Positions 34,501-46,600 of a stretch of DNA of 64,000 nt are shown here, in pieces. The stretch lies in NCBI RefSeq assembly GCF_027172205.1, contig NC_070607.1, positions 18,142,069 through 18,206,068 of the forward strand, in the 5' to 3' direction. The notes under the pieces were generated by a model, which saw nothing but the letters and a program-made list of their open reading frames with translations, was not told the DNA's origin and searched no databases. This DNA is from Podarcis raffonei. Taxonomy: Eukaryota > Chordata > Lepidosauria > Squamata > Lacertidae. The first letter of the stretch is position 1, and each line of letters begins with the position of its first letter. A program made the position numbers and the translations under genes.

Positions 34501-37500
34501 CTGATAAAGCTTAATCTTTCTTGTATATTTTGGAGAGGGTGTGGCATGGTTGGTACATACCTCCACATGAGATGGGGTTGCACCAGGCACAAGTATTTTA
34601 AAAGCTGGTATGACGTGAGATTAATGAAATCACAGTGGTTGGGGTCCGTTCTGGAGCCCCGTTCGCAACCTGAGCAGAACGCAACCTGCGTCTGCACATG
34701 CACGTGTCGCGATACACCACTTCTGCGCATTCGCATGACGTCATTTTGAGCGTCTGCACATGTGCAAGCGGCGAAACCTGGAAGTAACCCATTGTGTTAC
34801 TTCCAGGTCGCCACAGGACGCAACCTGAAAGGATTTAACTTGAAGCAAACGTAACAAGAGGTATGATTGTACTGGCCAATAACGTATGTTTTCTGAGTTT
34901 TTCTTTAGCAACTAGCAACTGACTGACTTGAAACATTTCTGGCTTTGTGTGCTGGCTAGGAATAGTGTGCATGCATAATGGGTTACAGGGGGTTCTACCA
35001 CTGCAACCATTCTTCCTCCAGTAAAAATCTGATTGGTCAGGGTTCTGTTACTACTTACAACACCAAAACCACTGGGTTTAATTTTTTTCTTTTTAATGGA
35101 AAAAACAGTAAATGCTAGGAAGATGGGAGAACTAAGAACCAACTATCATGTAGGAATTGTGAACCCTTGGCCCTGTAATTATTTTGAGGGTTGAATAGTG
35201 ATCCTTAAAATGTAATCGACTTAATCATTTAAAAGAAACACAGGAGGGGTAAAAATTAATTGGAGGGGTGCTGAGGGAGGACTGTATTTTAAAATAACTT
35301 AACAAAAGAAAATATTGTAATAAAAGCCCCCTGCGTGCTAATCAGACTTACAGACCTGTTAAAACAAGATTGGGAGTCACATACCGGCGATTGATTGACC
35401 AAGAAGATGTGCATAGCTAATCAGAATTAGGAAACTGGAAATCAACAAGCAAGAAAGCAGAAAACAAACAAAAGACATTATCTCCTTTAATCCAGGACAT
35501 GGGGAGTCCCAACTTTGAAATTATTTGAATTTGGAATACATTTTTAAAATGTAATTGAATTTTTCACTAGGGTGGAGTGGTAAAACTACCCATCCTGTAT
35601 TTTTGATACTATCCCTCCTTCTTCATCCACCCCTTTTTGTGTAAACCCCAGAAAGGCACCACACTGTAGTAGCCAAGAAAAGTTATCCGTGTGGGCACCA
35701 GACAAGCTTCCTTGGGAAAGAATTCCAAAAATAGGGCCCCATTACTGACAAAGCTGTCTTAACTACTCTTTTTGCCTCTAGAGCAATGTGACCCTTCAGT
35801 ACCCTTTGCACATGGTAGATTCATTTTCCTAAATCAGCAGACCTTCAGAGAAGGTGAAGAAATTTCATTTTCTTGTGATGAGGGTGATGATACTCCAAAT
35901 GCAGAAGGAACAGCCACGTGCACAAAAAATGGCTGGTCGCCTGCTCCACGTTGCGCCATGAAAAGTGAGTGTTATTCGCGGCATCTTATCTGAGACTATA
36001 GAACCCGAGGAACTGTTCTGCTGTAAACAGCAGGTTACATGGTTTTCTTTGACTTCTTAAAGCTTAAACTGTGCATGTTTACAAATCCCATGCGTGGCAG
36101 AGGAAAGGAGGCATTTGCAGCAGCCACCCCTTCTATATCGTCTCCACAGGGTAAAACAACCACTAGCGCTCTGGGTATGCACCACCCCTGGGAGAACTTG
36201 CAGCTCTTTAGAACAGGCATAGGCAAACTCGGCCCTGCAGATGTTTTTGGCCTACAACTCCCATGATCCCTAGCTAACAGGACCAGTGATCAGGCATGAT
36301 GGGAATTGTAGTCCCAAAACATCTGGAGGGCCAAGTTTGCCTATGCCTGCTTTAGAATCTCTCTATCCCTCTTGACATTTTTTGTTGCTGCTACCACTAG
36401 CCCAGAGAAGGAAGTGTAGAAAAGTGTAGTTGGTTCCCCTTTGTCTTGGGCCCAGCTCCAGAGTACAATTTACATACAGTGGTAACTCAGGTTACACATG
36501 CTTCAGGTTACATACACTTCAGGTTACAGACTCCGCTAACGAATTAAGACTCTGCTAACGAATTAACGAACCTCCGGAATGAATTAAGTATTTAACCTGA
36601 GGTACCACTGTACTTCATCAGGCATTTTAACTGAATATGGATTTTATAGTTTTACGGTAACTCTCTCTTTTTACCTTTACTCTTTTGAATTACTTGTGCT
36701 TAGAGGTGATTATAATTAAACAGTACAGTGGTGCCACAGGTTAAGTACTTAATTCGTTCTGGAGGTCCATTCTTAACCTGAAACTGTTCTTAACCTGAAG
36801 CACCACTTTAGCTAATGGGGCCTTCTGCTGCCGCCGCGCCGCCAGAGCACAATTTCTGTTCTCATCCTGAAGCAAAGTTCTTAACCTGAAGCACTATTTC
36901 TGGGTTAGCAGAGTCTGTAACCTGAAGCGTATGAAACCTGAAGCGTATGTAACCTGAGGTACCACTGTAAAAGTCTTCCGTAGGTCAAGTCTTCAGCAGA
37001 AGTCCACCCCATCCAACATTTAGGTCAACCCTCTCTGACTTCAACTGGGAGTTCCATAAAAGCGTGTCCACAAAACTGCACACACTGGTCCTGTGGTAGA
37101 ATCTGAGCCATGGGGGACCACAACCAGTGAATCTATAGAAGACCTCCATGATTGGGCAAACACAGAATGAATCAGGCGGTTCTTAAGCTATCCTGGGCCA
37201 AAGTTGCTAAAGGCCTTTTGAATTAATACAAGAATAGTTGCAACACAAGTGGCAGAAGGATGGTTTTTAAGGCTCTAGGAAACTATGGTCAAAATCCAGG
37301 AAGCTCCCGAGGTTCAGAGAAAAAGGGGCTTTGCAGTATTGTAGCTGTGCAATCAAGCACTGAAACTTCCCAGCCCACCAGTCTATAGGGTTTCCAAGGG
37401 TTGTTATCCTGTCTCCTGTTTGCTGTCTTCTTAGCCAGCGTGTCCTTGTTATTTGTAGTTTATGGGGAGGCCAGTAAAGCTTTTCTCCTTTGAAACCTTA

Positions 37501-40500
37501 TGGGTTTAAATGTAAATGCTGTGATTTGCATCCCTATATTGGGGGGTGGAGTGGGGTTAAATTTAATCCTTCTCTTCCCACACTATATTACAATGTAGGA
37601 GCCAACCTGGGCAGCAGTGTTTAAAAAGGGGAGGTTGGGTATGTGTGTAAAGACAACATGACCACATCTGGTCACACTGTGTAAATCAATAAATGTGCTG
37701 ACATTATTGTTGATGAATTGCACCTAATGCTCTTGATCAGCGATTTTATATGCAGAGTGGATATACAGCACTGCCTGTGAGCACCAACTGAAAAGCACCT
37801 CAGCAAAAACTGGATGGCCAGTCCTCAAGACAGAGGGATGGATTTACTCTAGCAAAACCATTCTAATAATTTGATACTGACACCTTCTTTTCTTTCATAA
37901 AACATCTCTTTGCATTTCAAATGACACGATACAGTGGTACCTCAGTTTCCGAGTGTATAACCAGCTCCAAGTCTCTCTCCAGTACATTAGTTTCAAGCTA
38001 ACATAGTAAAACTAAGATGCTAAAACTAATAACAGCTATGTTTAGTTATATTAATCTCTTTTTCTCGACATTTCGTCCAGCAATATGTGAAGGTCTCCTG
38101 TTGGAGCATGGGGATATTCAGCCAAGAAAAGACCAGTATCAACCCAACGATGTTTTGCAATTTTTCTGTCATGAAGGATTCACAATAGTTGGTCCTGCTT
38201 CTGCCCAGTGTTATCCCTTTGGCTGGTCTCCACTGCCTCCCCGCTGTAAAGGTACCTATTTCTCCACAGACTATTAAAGGAAGTTCCGTCACAAATGTGC
38301 TTTGTGTTCTTATAAGTATGCTGACCTTATTTGGTCAGGCACCATTGTCCTGTGTTCTTTGTTAGTCAGAGAGGAGGCAAAGGGCTCATCCTAGGGAAGA
38401 TGACAACAGCCTTTTCGTTGTGGCCGTTTACCTCCATGTTTTGATAAATTTGTTTTCTTGTGTATTTTAATTTGTACTATTTTATAATTGGTTTTATAGT
38501 TGTAAACCACTTTGAAGCCACCTTACCAATTAAGCCGTATAAGTATAAATTAATTATGATAAATAAATAATAATAAAAATAATTAATTATGGTATGTGAA
38601 GAAGAAACTCTCCAGTTGATGCCAATGAATGGGTAGGCTCATGAAAATGATGAGATTAGAACCCATAGCTTGGTGCTGGGTCCTTTCTTCCCAACTGTCT
38701 CATCCCTCCTAGCTGAAACTCAGGGAACTGAGCAGCTGCAGTGCCTGGAATAGTTGTGAAAACTAGGCATTAGGCTGAAATTCAATTTTAAATGTAAGCC
38801 ATCTGGAGATCTTGGTAACAAGTGACTAATAAATCTGTTGTTGTTGATGATGTTGTTAGTGTATATACCTGTCTATAGTAAAGGTAAAGATAAAGGACAC
38901 CTGGATGGTTAAGTCCAGTCAAAGGCGACTATGGGGTTGCAGAGCTCACCTCTCTTTCAGGCTGACGGAGCCGCCGTTTGTCTGCATACAGCTTTCCTGG
39001 TCATGTGGCCAGCAGGACTAAACCACTTCTGGTGCAACACTGTGATGGAAGCCAGAGCGCACAGAAACGCCATTTACATTCCCACTGCAGTGGTACCTAT
39101 TTATCTACTTGCACTGGCATGCTTTCAAACTGCTAGGTTGGCAGGAGCTGGGACAGAGCACCGGAGCTCACTCCGTCGCGGGGATTCGAACCGCGACCTT
39201 TCCGATAAGTGGTTTAGACCACAGCGCCACCCGTGTCACCTGTGAATAGTGTTGTGCAAACCTTATTAGGTGAGGAATTATGTTTGCTTACTTCTAGAAC
39301 AAGTCAAGCACTGTAAGGCACCAGCCAACATTAGGAATGGCAGTATTGTTGATGATCTTCTTGAAGAATACCAGCATGGTGACCAAGTGGAATACGAGTG
39401 TAACATCAAATTTGTGATGACTGGATCAAAGATAATAGAGTGTGTTGATGGAAAATGGACACCAGTACCTTCTTGTACATGTAAGCCATGGTTGCAATCC
39501 GTATAAAATAAGTGTGTACACAGTGTACTTTGTGTGTGTAATCATTTTCCATGATTCTATGTAGTCCAATGATTCCTGTGTCCGAGAAAGTGGAAGAGAA
39601 CATCTTAAATATTCTCTTCTGATTTCTCTGCTCTGAAATTATCTTAAATGTTGTGTACAAGTTCCTTTCCCCAGCTTCAATAATACTAACATAAACGTAT
39701 CAACCGTGTTTAAAACAGCCAGATGTTTCTTACACCACATTAAGTAATTGCAATGGCATGTGGCAAATTAATTTCCAATGAAAAGGTGAACCCTGAAAGT
39801 TTATATACTGACCCTTTCACCTGACACTGCCAGTGAATGCTTAGTGCCTGGAATATGAGTTAGGAACAGAGAGCTGTCCTTGACTTCTGAGAACAATGGA
39901 TTTGCCACACTAAGATCCTTTTTCAGTTAATAAAGGTGCCTTCTGATCGGGGTCTAAACACAATCTGGAGTATTTTCTTTCACATTCCTTTATGCCTTTT
40001 GCAGTAGAGGAAAAGAAATGTGGTCCACCACCCAGTATTCCAAATGGACATGCAGCTGGAACAGTCAGAGAAGAATATATTCATGGTGAGGATGTGGAAT
40101 ATGAATGTGAAGAAAACTTTGTCATCGTTCAGACCAGCTTAGCCAGGTGTCTTCATGGACTTTGGGAATTACCTAGATGTGCAGGTAAGCAGAGCTCATA
40201 GTTTACTAAGCTGTGATTCTCACCCTAGTATCTATGGGGTTGCACTATTATGAAGTGTCCAAAACTCATACTTCTGTAGGGATGTCCCAAATTACTAAAT
40301 TCATCTCATCTTGGTCTTGGTTGAGATAAATCCATACAATATCTAAGAAGCCCATACATTATTAATTTTTGTTGGTCAACTAAAGCAAAAATAACCTTCA
40401 CAACAAAGTGGCCCGATATGTGAGTACACTTATTGTGGGATATTATTTTACTTTTGTGACTACGGAAGAGTAACAACATAATGTTCCTCCAAGCACATTC

Positions 40501-40614
40501 TATGTAGCCTTGAGCAAGTCATTGCATCTTAGCCTCAATTTCCTGTCTGTAAAATTGAGAATAATTTTGATCTCTTTGCCACAAAGATTAATTTCCATAA
40601 ATTCTGTATATATA

Positions 40615-40646
<32 letters not shown>

Positions 40647-43600
40647 ACTTATCCAGTGACATTTTCAGGCTTATTAATTTATACAAATGTGTATGCCTTA
40701 GCTATTAAGCCACCTCACTTGAACAATATTTGAATTATTAGATTTTTCAACAAAATGTGCACGTCCAAAGATGCCTAAGAATGCAACTTTTGCATCAGCT
40801 GTTCCTCTGAAAAGTCAGTATGACAACAATGATGTCCTCAGCTACATCTGTGATTCCAGGCTTCGTGAAGCTAAATGCATCGAGGGAGAATGGTTACCCA
40901 AACCGGAATGCAAAGGTATGTTCTTTTTTCCATTGCTTTCTTAACTTAGGTAACTGACATAGCTGGTAGTCAAAAACCGAAGGCAAAATGCAAATACAAT
41001 ATACATTGGGGCATGTTGCATCCTCAGAAAGGAGGTATTTCCATATTGAATTTTGTTTCCTTTTGAGGGGAGTGACATTTTCACCTGTTCACTTCTCCTG
41101 CCCCTACTCAAAAGGGGAAATACTGAAAAATAACAGTTTGCAAATGCATTTGTAGGTTGGCAGTGCTTCTTTCGTAAAGCCGAGACAAAACTCGACAACA
41201 GAGGCTCAAAAGCAGCTGTAAAAACAAACCACCACCAACTGAAATCACAACATAGATTATTTTTATTCCTTCTTTGATATCTTAATTTGGGGACAGAATT
41301 GGCTCTCCTGGTGAGGCATGAGCTGTCTGACAAATAGCCTCTAGACTGAAGCACTGCTGTTTGTTAAAAAGGATGGAGAGGGATGAGATGAGGAAGATGT
41401 TAGGCGTCAAGATGCTGTCAGCAGCTCCTGGGTGGCTGCCCAGGAAAGCATAAAGACAAGGAAAAGTTTCTTCCCATCCTTTTTTATTTTCAGGCTCAGT
41501 ATTACAGAGAGAGGCTATAGAACCCAGCCTCTTGAATAATGGCTTCCTGTCTAACAGCCCTTCCCTGAGTTGACTCTGAGAAGGGATTGGATCAGCTCCT
41601 CCCTCCTCCCTTTCTGACAAACTTCTTCCATCTTTGTTCCCTCCTGATTGAACCTCCCGAGAGCTTTGGCTGGGTTCCCGCCAGAGTGTAGTCGTTCTCT
41701 TAGCCAGCATTACAAGGGGCAGGGGAGTTGGCTCTCTCTGCTGTTCATCCTGCATGAAAGTTAACCCTCTCCGTTGGGCAGGTTGGAGCAGGTTCAGGCC
41801 AGTTGGAGCAGGTGCAGGTCATTTGAAAACAGCCCAAGCAGGTTACAACAGGTCTAGGCTGGTTGGAACAGGTCTACGTCACTTGGAACCAGCCCAGACT
41901 GGTTGGAACCAGTTCATACTGGTTGGAACGGGTCCAAACTGGTTGGAATTAATTACGGTAACTGGAAGCAGTCCAAGCTGGTTGAAACCAGCCCAAACCA
42001 GATGGAAAAATTCCAGGCTGGTTCCAAATTGCCCAGACCAGTTTGAACTGGCCCAGACTGGTTGGAACTGGTCCAAGCTGGTTGGAACCAGTTCAGACTG
42101 GTTTGAATCAGTCCAAGCCCGTTTGAACCGGTCCAAGCTGGTTGGGACTGATTCAGACTGATTGGAACTGATCCAAGCCGGTTTGAACCGCTCCAAGCCG
42201 GTTGGAACCAGTTCACACCGGTTGGAACTGATCCAAGCCAGATTGAAACGGTCCAAGGTGCTTGGAATCAGTTCAGGCCAGTTTGAACCGATCCAAGCCG
42301 GTTGGGAACAGTTCAAGCCACTTGGAACCAGTTCATTCTGGTTGGAACTAGTTCAGACCGGTTTGAACCAGTTCAGACCGGTTGGAACTGGTCCAAGCCG
42401 ATTTGAACAGTTTGAAGCCGGTTTAAACCGGTCCAAGCTGGTTTGAACTGGTCCAAGCCAGTTGGAATTGGTTCAGACCGGTTGGAACTGGTCCAAGCTG
42501 GTTTGAACCGGTCCAAGCTGGTTTGAAGTGGTCTAGGCTGGTTTGAACCGGTTGAAGTGGGTTGGAACTGGTCCAAGCGAGTTGGAACCAGTTCAGATTG
42601 GTTGGAACCAGTTCAGACCGGTTTGAACCAGTGGAAGCCGGTTGGAACCAGTTCAGATCGGTTTGAACTGGTCCAAGCCAGTTGGAACCGGTCCAAGCCA
42701 GTTGGAACCGGTTCAGACCGGTTGGAACCAGTTCAAGCTGGTTGGGACCAGTTCAGAGTGGTTGGAACTGGTCCAAGCCGGTTTGAACCAGTAAAAACCG
42801 TTTTAAACCGGTTCAAGTGGGTTGGAACCGACCAAAGTCGGTTGGAACCAGGTCAGATCGGTTTGAACTGGTCCAAGCCAGTTTGAACCGGTCCAAGCCC
42901 GTTGGAACCGGTTCTGACTGGTTGGAACCAGTCCAACCTGGATTGAACCGCTCCAAGCCGGTTGGAACCGGTTCTTACCGGTTGGAACTGGTCCAAGCCG
43001 GATGGAAGTGGTTTGAACCGCTTTGAACCAGTCCAAGCCAGTTGGAACCGGTTCAGACCGGTTTGAACCGGTCAAAGCCAGTTTTAACCAGTCCAAGCTG
43101 GTTCAAACTGGTCTAGTCAGGTTTGAACCGGTCCAAGCCTGTTGGATCCAGTTCAGACCGGATGGAACCGGTCCAAGCTAGTTGAAACTGGTTCAGACTG
43201 GTTGGAACCGGTTCAAGTTGGTTGGGACCGGTTCAGACCAGTTTGAACCAGTTCAAGTTGGTTGGGTCCAGTTCAGACCGGTTTGAACCAGTCAAAGCCA
43301 GTTTTAACCAGTTCAAGCTGGTTTGAACTGGTCTAGTCTGGTTTGAACCAGTCCAAGCCTGTTGGATCCAGTTCAGACTGGATGGACCCGGTCCAAGCCG
43401 GTTGGAACCAGTTCAGATCAGTTTGAACCGGTCCAAGCCCGTTGGAGCCAGTTCTGACCGGTTGGAACTGGTTCTGACCGGTTGGAACCAGTCCAAGCCG
43501 GTTGGAACCGGTTCTTACTGGTTGGAACCGGTCCAAGCCGGATGGAAGTGGTTCGAACCGCTTTGAACCAGTCCAAGCCAGTTGGAACCGGTTCAGACCG

Positions 43601-46600
43601 GTTTGAACCAGTCAAAGCCAGTTTTAACCAGTCCAAGCTGGTTCAAACTGGTCTAGTCTGGTTTGAACCGGTCCAAGCCTGTTGGATCCAGTTCAGGCTG
43701 GATGGAACCGGTCCAAGCTAGTTGAAACTGGTTCAGACTGGTTGGAACTGGTTCAAGTTGGTTGGGACCGGTTCAGACCGGTTTAAACCAGTTCAAGTTG
43801 GTTGGGACTGGTTCAGACCGGTTTGAACCAGTCAAAGCCAGTTTTAACCAGTTCAAGCTGGTTCAAACTGGTCTAGTCTGGTTTGAACCGGTCCAAGCCT
43901 GTTGGATCCAGTTCAGACCTGATGGACCCGGTCCAAGCCGGTTCTGACCGGTCAGAACCAGTTCCAACCGGTCCAAGCCAGTTTGAACCGGTCCAAGCCG
44001 GTTGGAACCAGTTCTGACCGGTTGGAACCGGTTCAGGCCGGTTGGAACCTGTCCAAGCCGGTTGGAACCAGTTCAAACCGGTTTGAACCGGTCCAAGCCA
44101 GTTTGAACTGGTCCAAGCCGGTTGGAACCAGTTCAGACCAGTTGGAACCAGTTCATGTTGGTTGGGACCAGTTCAGACCGGTTGGAACTAGTCCAAGCCG
44201 GTTGGAACCAGTCCAAGCTGGTTTGAACCGGTCCAAGCCATTTGGAACCGGTTCAGACCTGTTTGAACCGGTCCAAGCCAGTTGGATCCAGTTCAGACCG
44301 TTTGGAACCGGTTCAAGCTGGTTGGGACCTTTCAGACCGGTTGGAACTGGTCCAAGCTTGTTTGAACATGTTCAGACCGGTTTGAACCGGTCAAAGCCTG
44401 TTTGAACCGGTCTAAGCTGGTTCGAACTGGTCTTGTCTGGTTTGAACCGGTCCAGGATGGTTGGAACCAGTTCCGACTGGTTTGAACCAGTCCAAGCCAG
44501 TTTGAACCGGTTCAAGCTGGTTGGAACCAGTTCTGACCGGTTGGAACTGGTTCTGACTGGTTTGAACCAGTCCAAGCTGGTTGGAACCAGTTCAAGCCAC
44601 TTTGAACCGGTCCAAGCCGGTTGGAACCAGTTCAGACCGGTTTGAACTGGTCCAAGCCAGTTAGAAACGGTCCAAGCCAGTTGAACCGGTTCAGACTGGT
44701 TGGAACTGGTCGAAGTTGGTCTGAACCGGTTCAGACTGGTTTGAACCCATCAAAGACCGTTTGAACTGGTCCAAGCTGGTTCAAACTGGCCTAGTCTGGT
44801 TGGAACCTGTTCAAGCCGGTTAGAACCGGTTCAGATTGGTTGGAACTGGTTCAAGCCGGTTTGAACCGGTAAAAGCTGGTTTGAACTGGTCTAGGCCTGT
44901 TTGAACCAGTCTAGCTCAGTTTGTGCCGGCCCAAGCCGGTTGGAACAGGTCTAGGATTGTTTGAACTGGTCCAAGCCGGTTGGAACCGGTCCAAGCATTT
45001 GGAATCAGTTCAGACCGGTTCGAACTGGTCCAGGCCTGATTGAAACAGTCCAAGCCGGTTGCAATCAGTTCAGACCCGTTGGATCTGGTTCAAGCCAGTT
45101 TGAACCGGTCCAAGCTGGTTGGGACCAGTTCAGACTGATTAGAACCTGTCCAAGCCGGTTTGAACTGGTCTAGGCCGGTTTGAACTGGTCTAAGCTGGTT
45201 GGATCCGGTTCAGACTGGCTGGGACCAGTTCAGACCGGTTTCAACTGGTCCAAGCCGGTTGGAACCAGTTCAGATCACATTGGAACTGGTCTCTGCTGGT
45301 TTGAACTGTTCTAGGCCGGTTTGTACCTGTCCAAGCCATTTTGAACTGCTCTAGGCCAGTTTGTACCGGTCTAAGCCAGTTTGAACAGGTCCAAGTGGGT
45401 TGGAACTGGCCCAGGCAGATTGGAGCAGGTCCAGGCCAGCTGGAGCAGGTGGTGGCCATTTGAAACCGTCCCAAGCTGGTTAGAACAGGTCCAGGCCGGT
45501 TGGAACAGGTCTATGTCACTTGGAACCAGCCCAGGCTGGTTGGAACCAGTTCAAACCGGTTGAAACAGGTCCAAGCTGGTTGGAACTAATCCAAGCCATT
45601 AGGAATTGGTTGAAGCCAGTTGGAACCCGCCCAAACCAGTTGGAAAAATTCCAGGCCAGTTCCAACTTGCCCAGACCAGTTTGAACTGGCCCAGACTGGT
45701 TGGAACTGGTCCAAGCTGGTTGGAACCAGTTCAGACTGCTTTGAACCAGTCCACACCGGTTTGAACCGGTCTAGGCCGGTTTGAACCCGTCCAGGCCAGT
45801 TGGAACCAGTTCAGACCGGTTGGAACTGTTCTAGGCCGGTTTGAACCGGTCTAGGCTGGTTTGAATAGGTACAAATGGGTTTGAACCAGCCCAGGCAGGT
45901 TGGAGCAGGTCCAGGTCAGTTGGAGCAGGTCTATGTCCGGTTGGAAACAGCCCAACTGGTTCATACCAGTTGAAACATGTCTGAGCTGGTTGGAACTAAT
46001 CCATGCCATTTGGAACTGGTCGAAGCCAGTTGAAAAAAGTCGAGGCGCTTGGAACCAGTTCAGACTGGTTGGAACAGGTCCAAGCCGGTTGGAACTGGTC
46101 CGCACCAGTTGGAACAGGTCTAGGCTGTTTGGAACCAGTGTTCTAGGTGCAACAGCCCTGCTGTTGCTTTATTTATTTTATTCTTTCGAAAAGAGTTTCA
46201 TTTGGTTGTGAGGTAACCCTAAACTGATATTCACGATATAATTTCCATAATAAATAAAATGAGGAAATGCATTCCATCAGGAGTTCATTGCACTGCATTA
46301 GACGCCCTTATGGTACATTGAGCTTTGAGAGAATTGGTGAGGCAACATGGGGAACTCACGGGAAAAGGCGTCAGATGTTCTCCAGTGCATATAGGAATTC
46401 ATAGAATGATTTTTTGGATTGTGGCCTGTACAATTAACTAATTATAGTTATAAATGTGAACCCCTTCATGTCGATGACACAAAACGATTTTAATAATGTG
46501 TTATTCTGAATTTTTAGTAGAGACATTGCGGTATAGCAGTTCGAGAGTCGGATACTAACCTACCTCACAGAGTTGTTGTGGTGATTAAATGAGGTGGGGA

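Noticed and set aside
41282-41755. 157-codon minus-strand frame next to the minisatellite
   Set aside because: No recognisable domain and no splice or start support; likely chance.
41754-45563. Repetitive protein genes ([11 protein letters not shown]-type peptides) on both strands
   Set aside because: Products of the 20-bp minisatellite: three units make 60 bases, so every frame repeats 20 residues and stays open on both strands.
41776-46140. CRISPR-like or clustered-spacer array
   Set aside because: There is no repeat-spacer alternation; every part is a variant of one 20-bp unit, in an animal genome.
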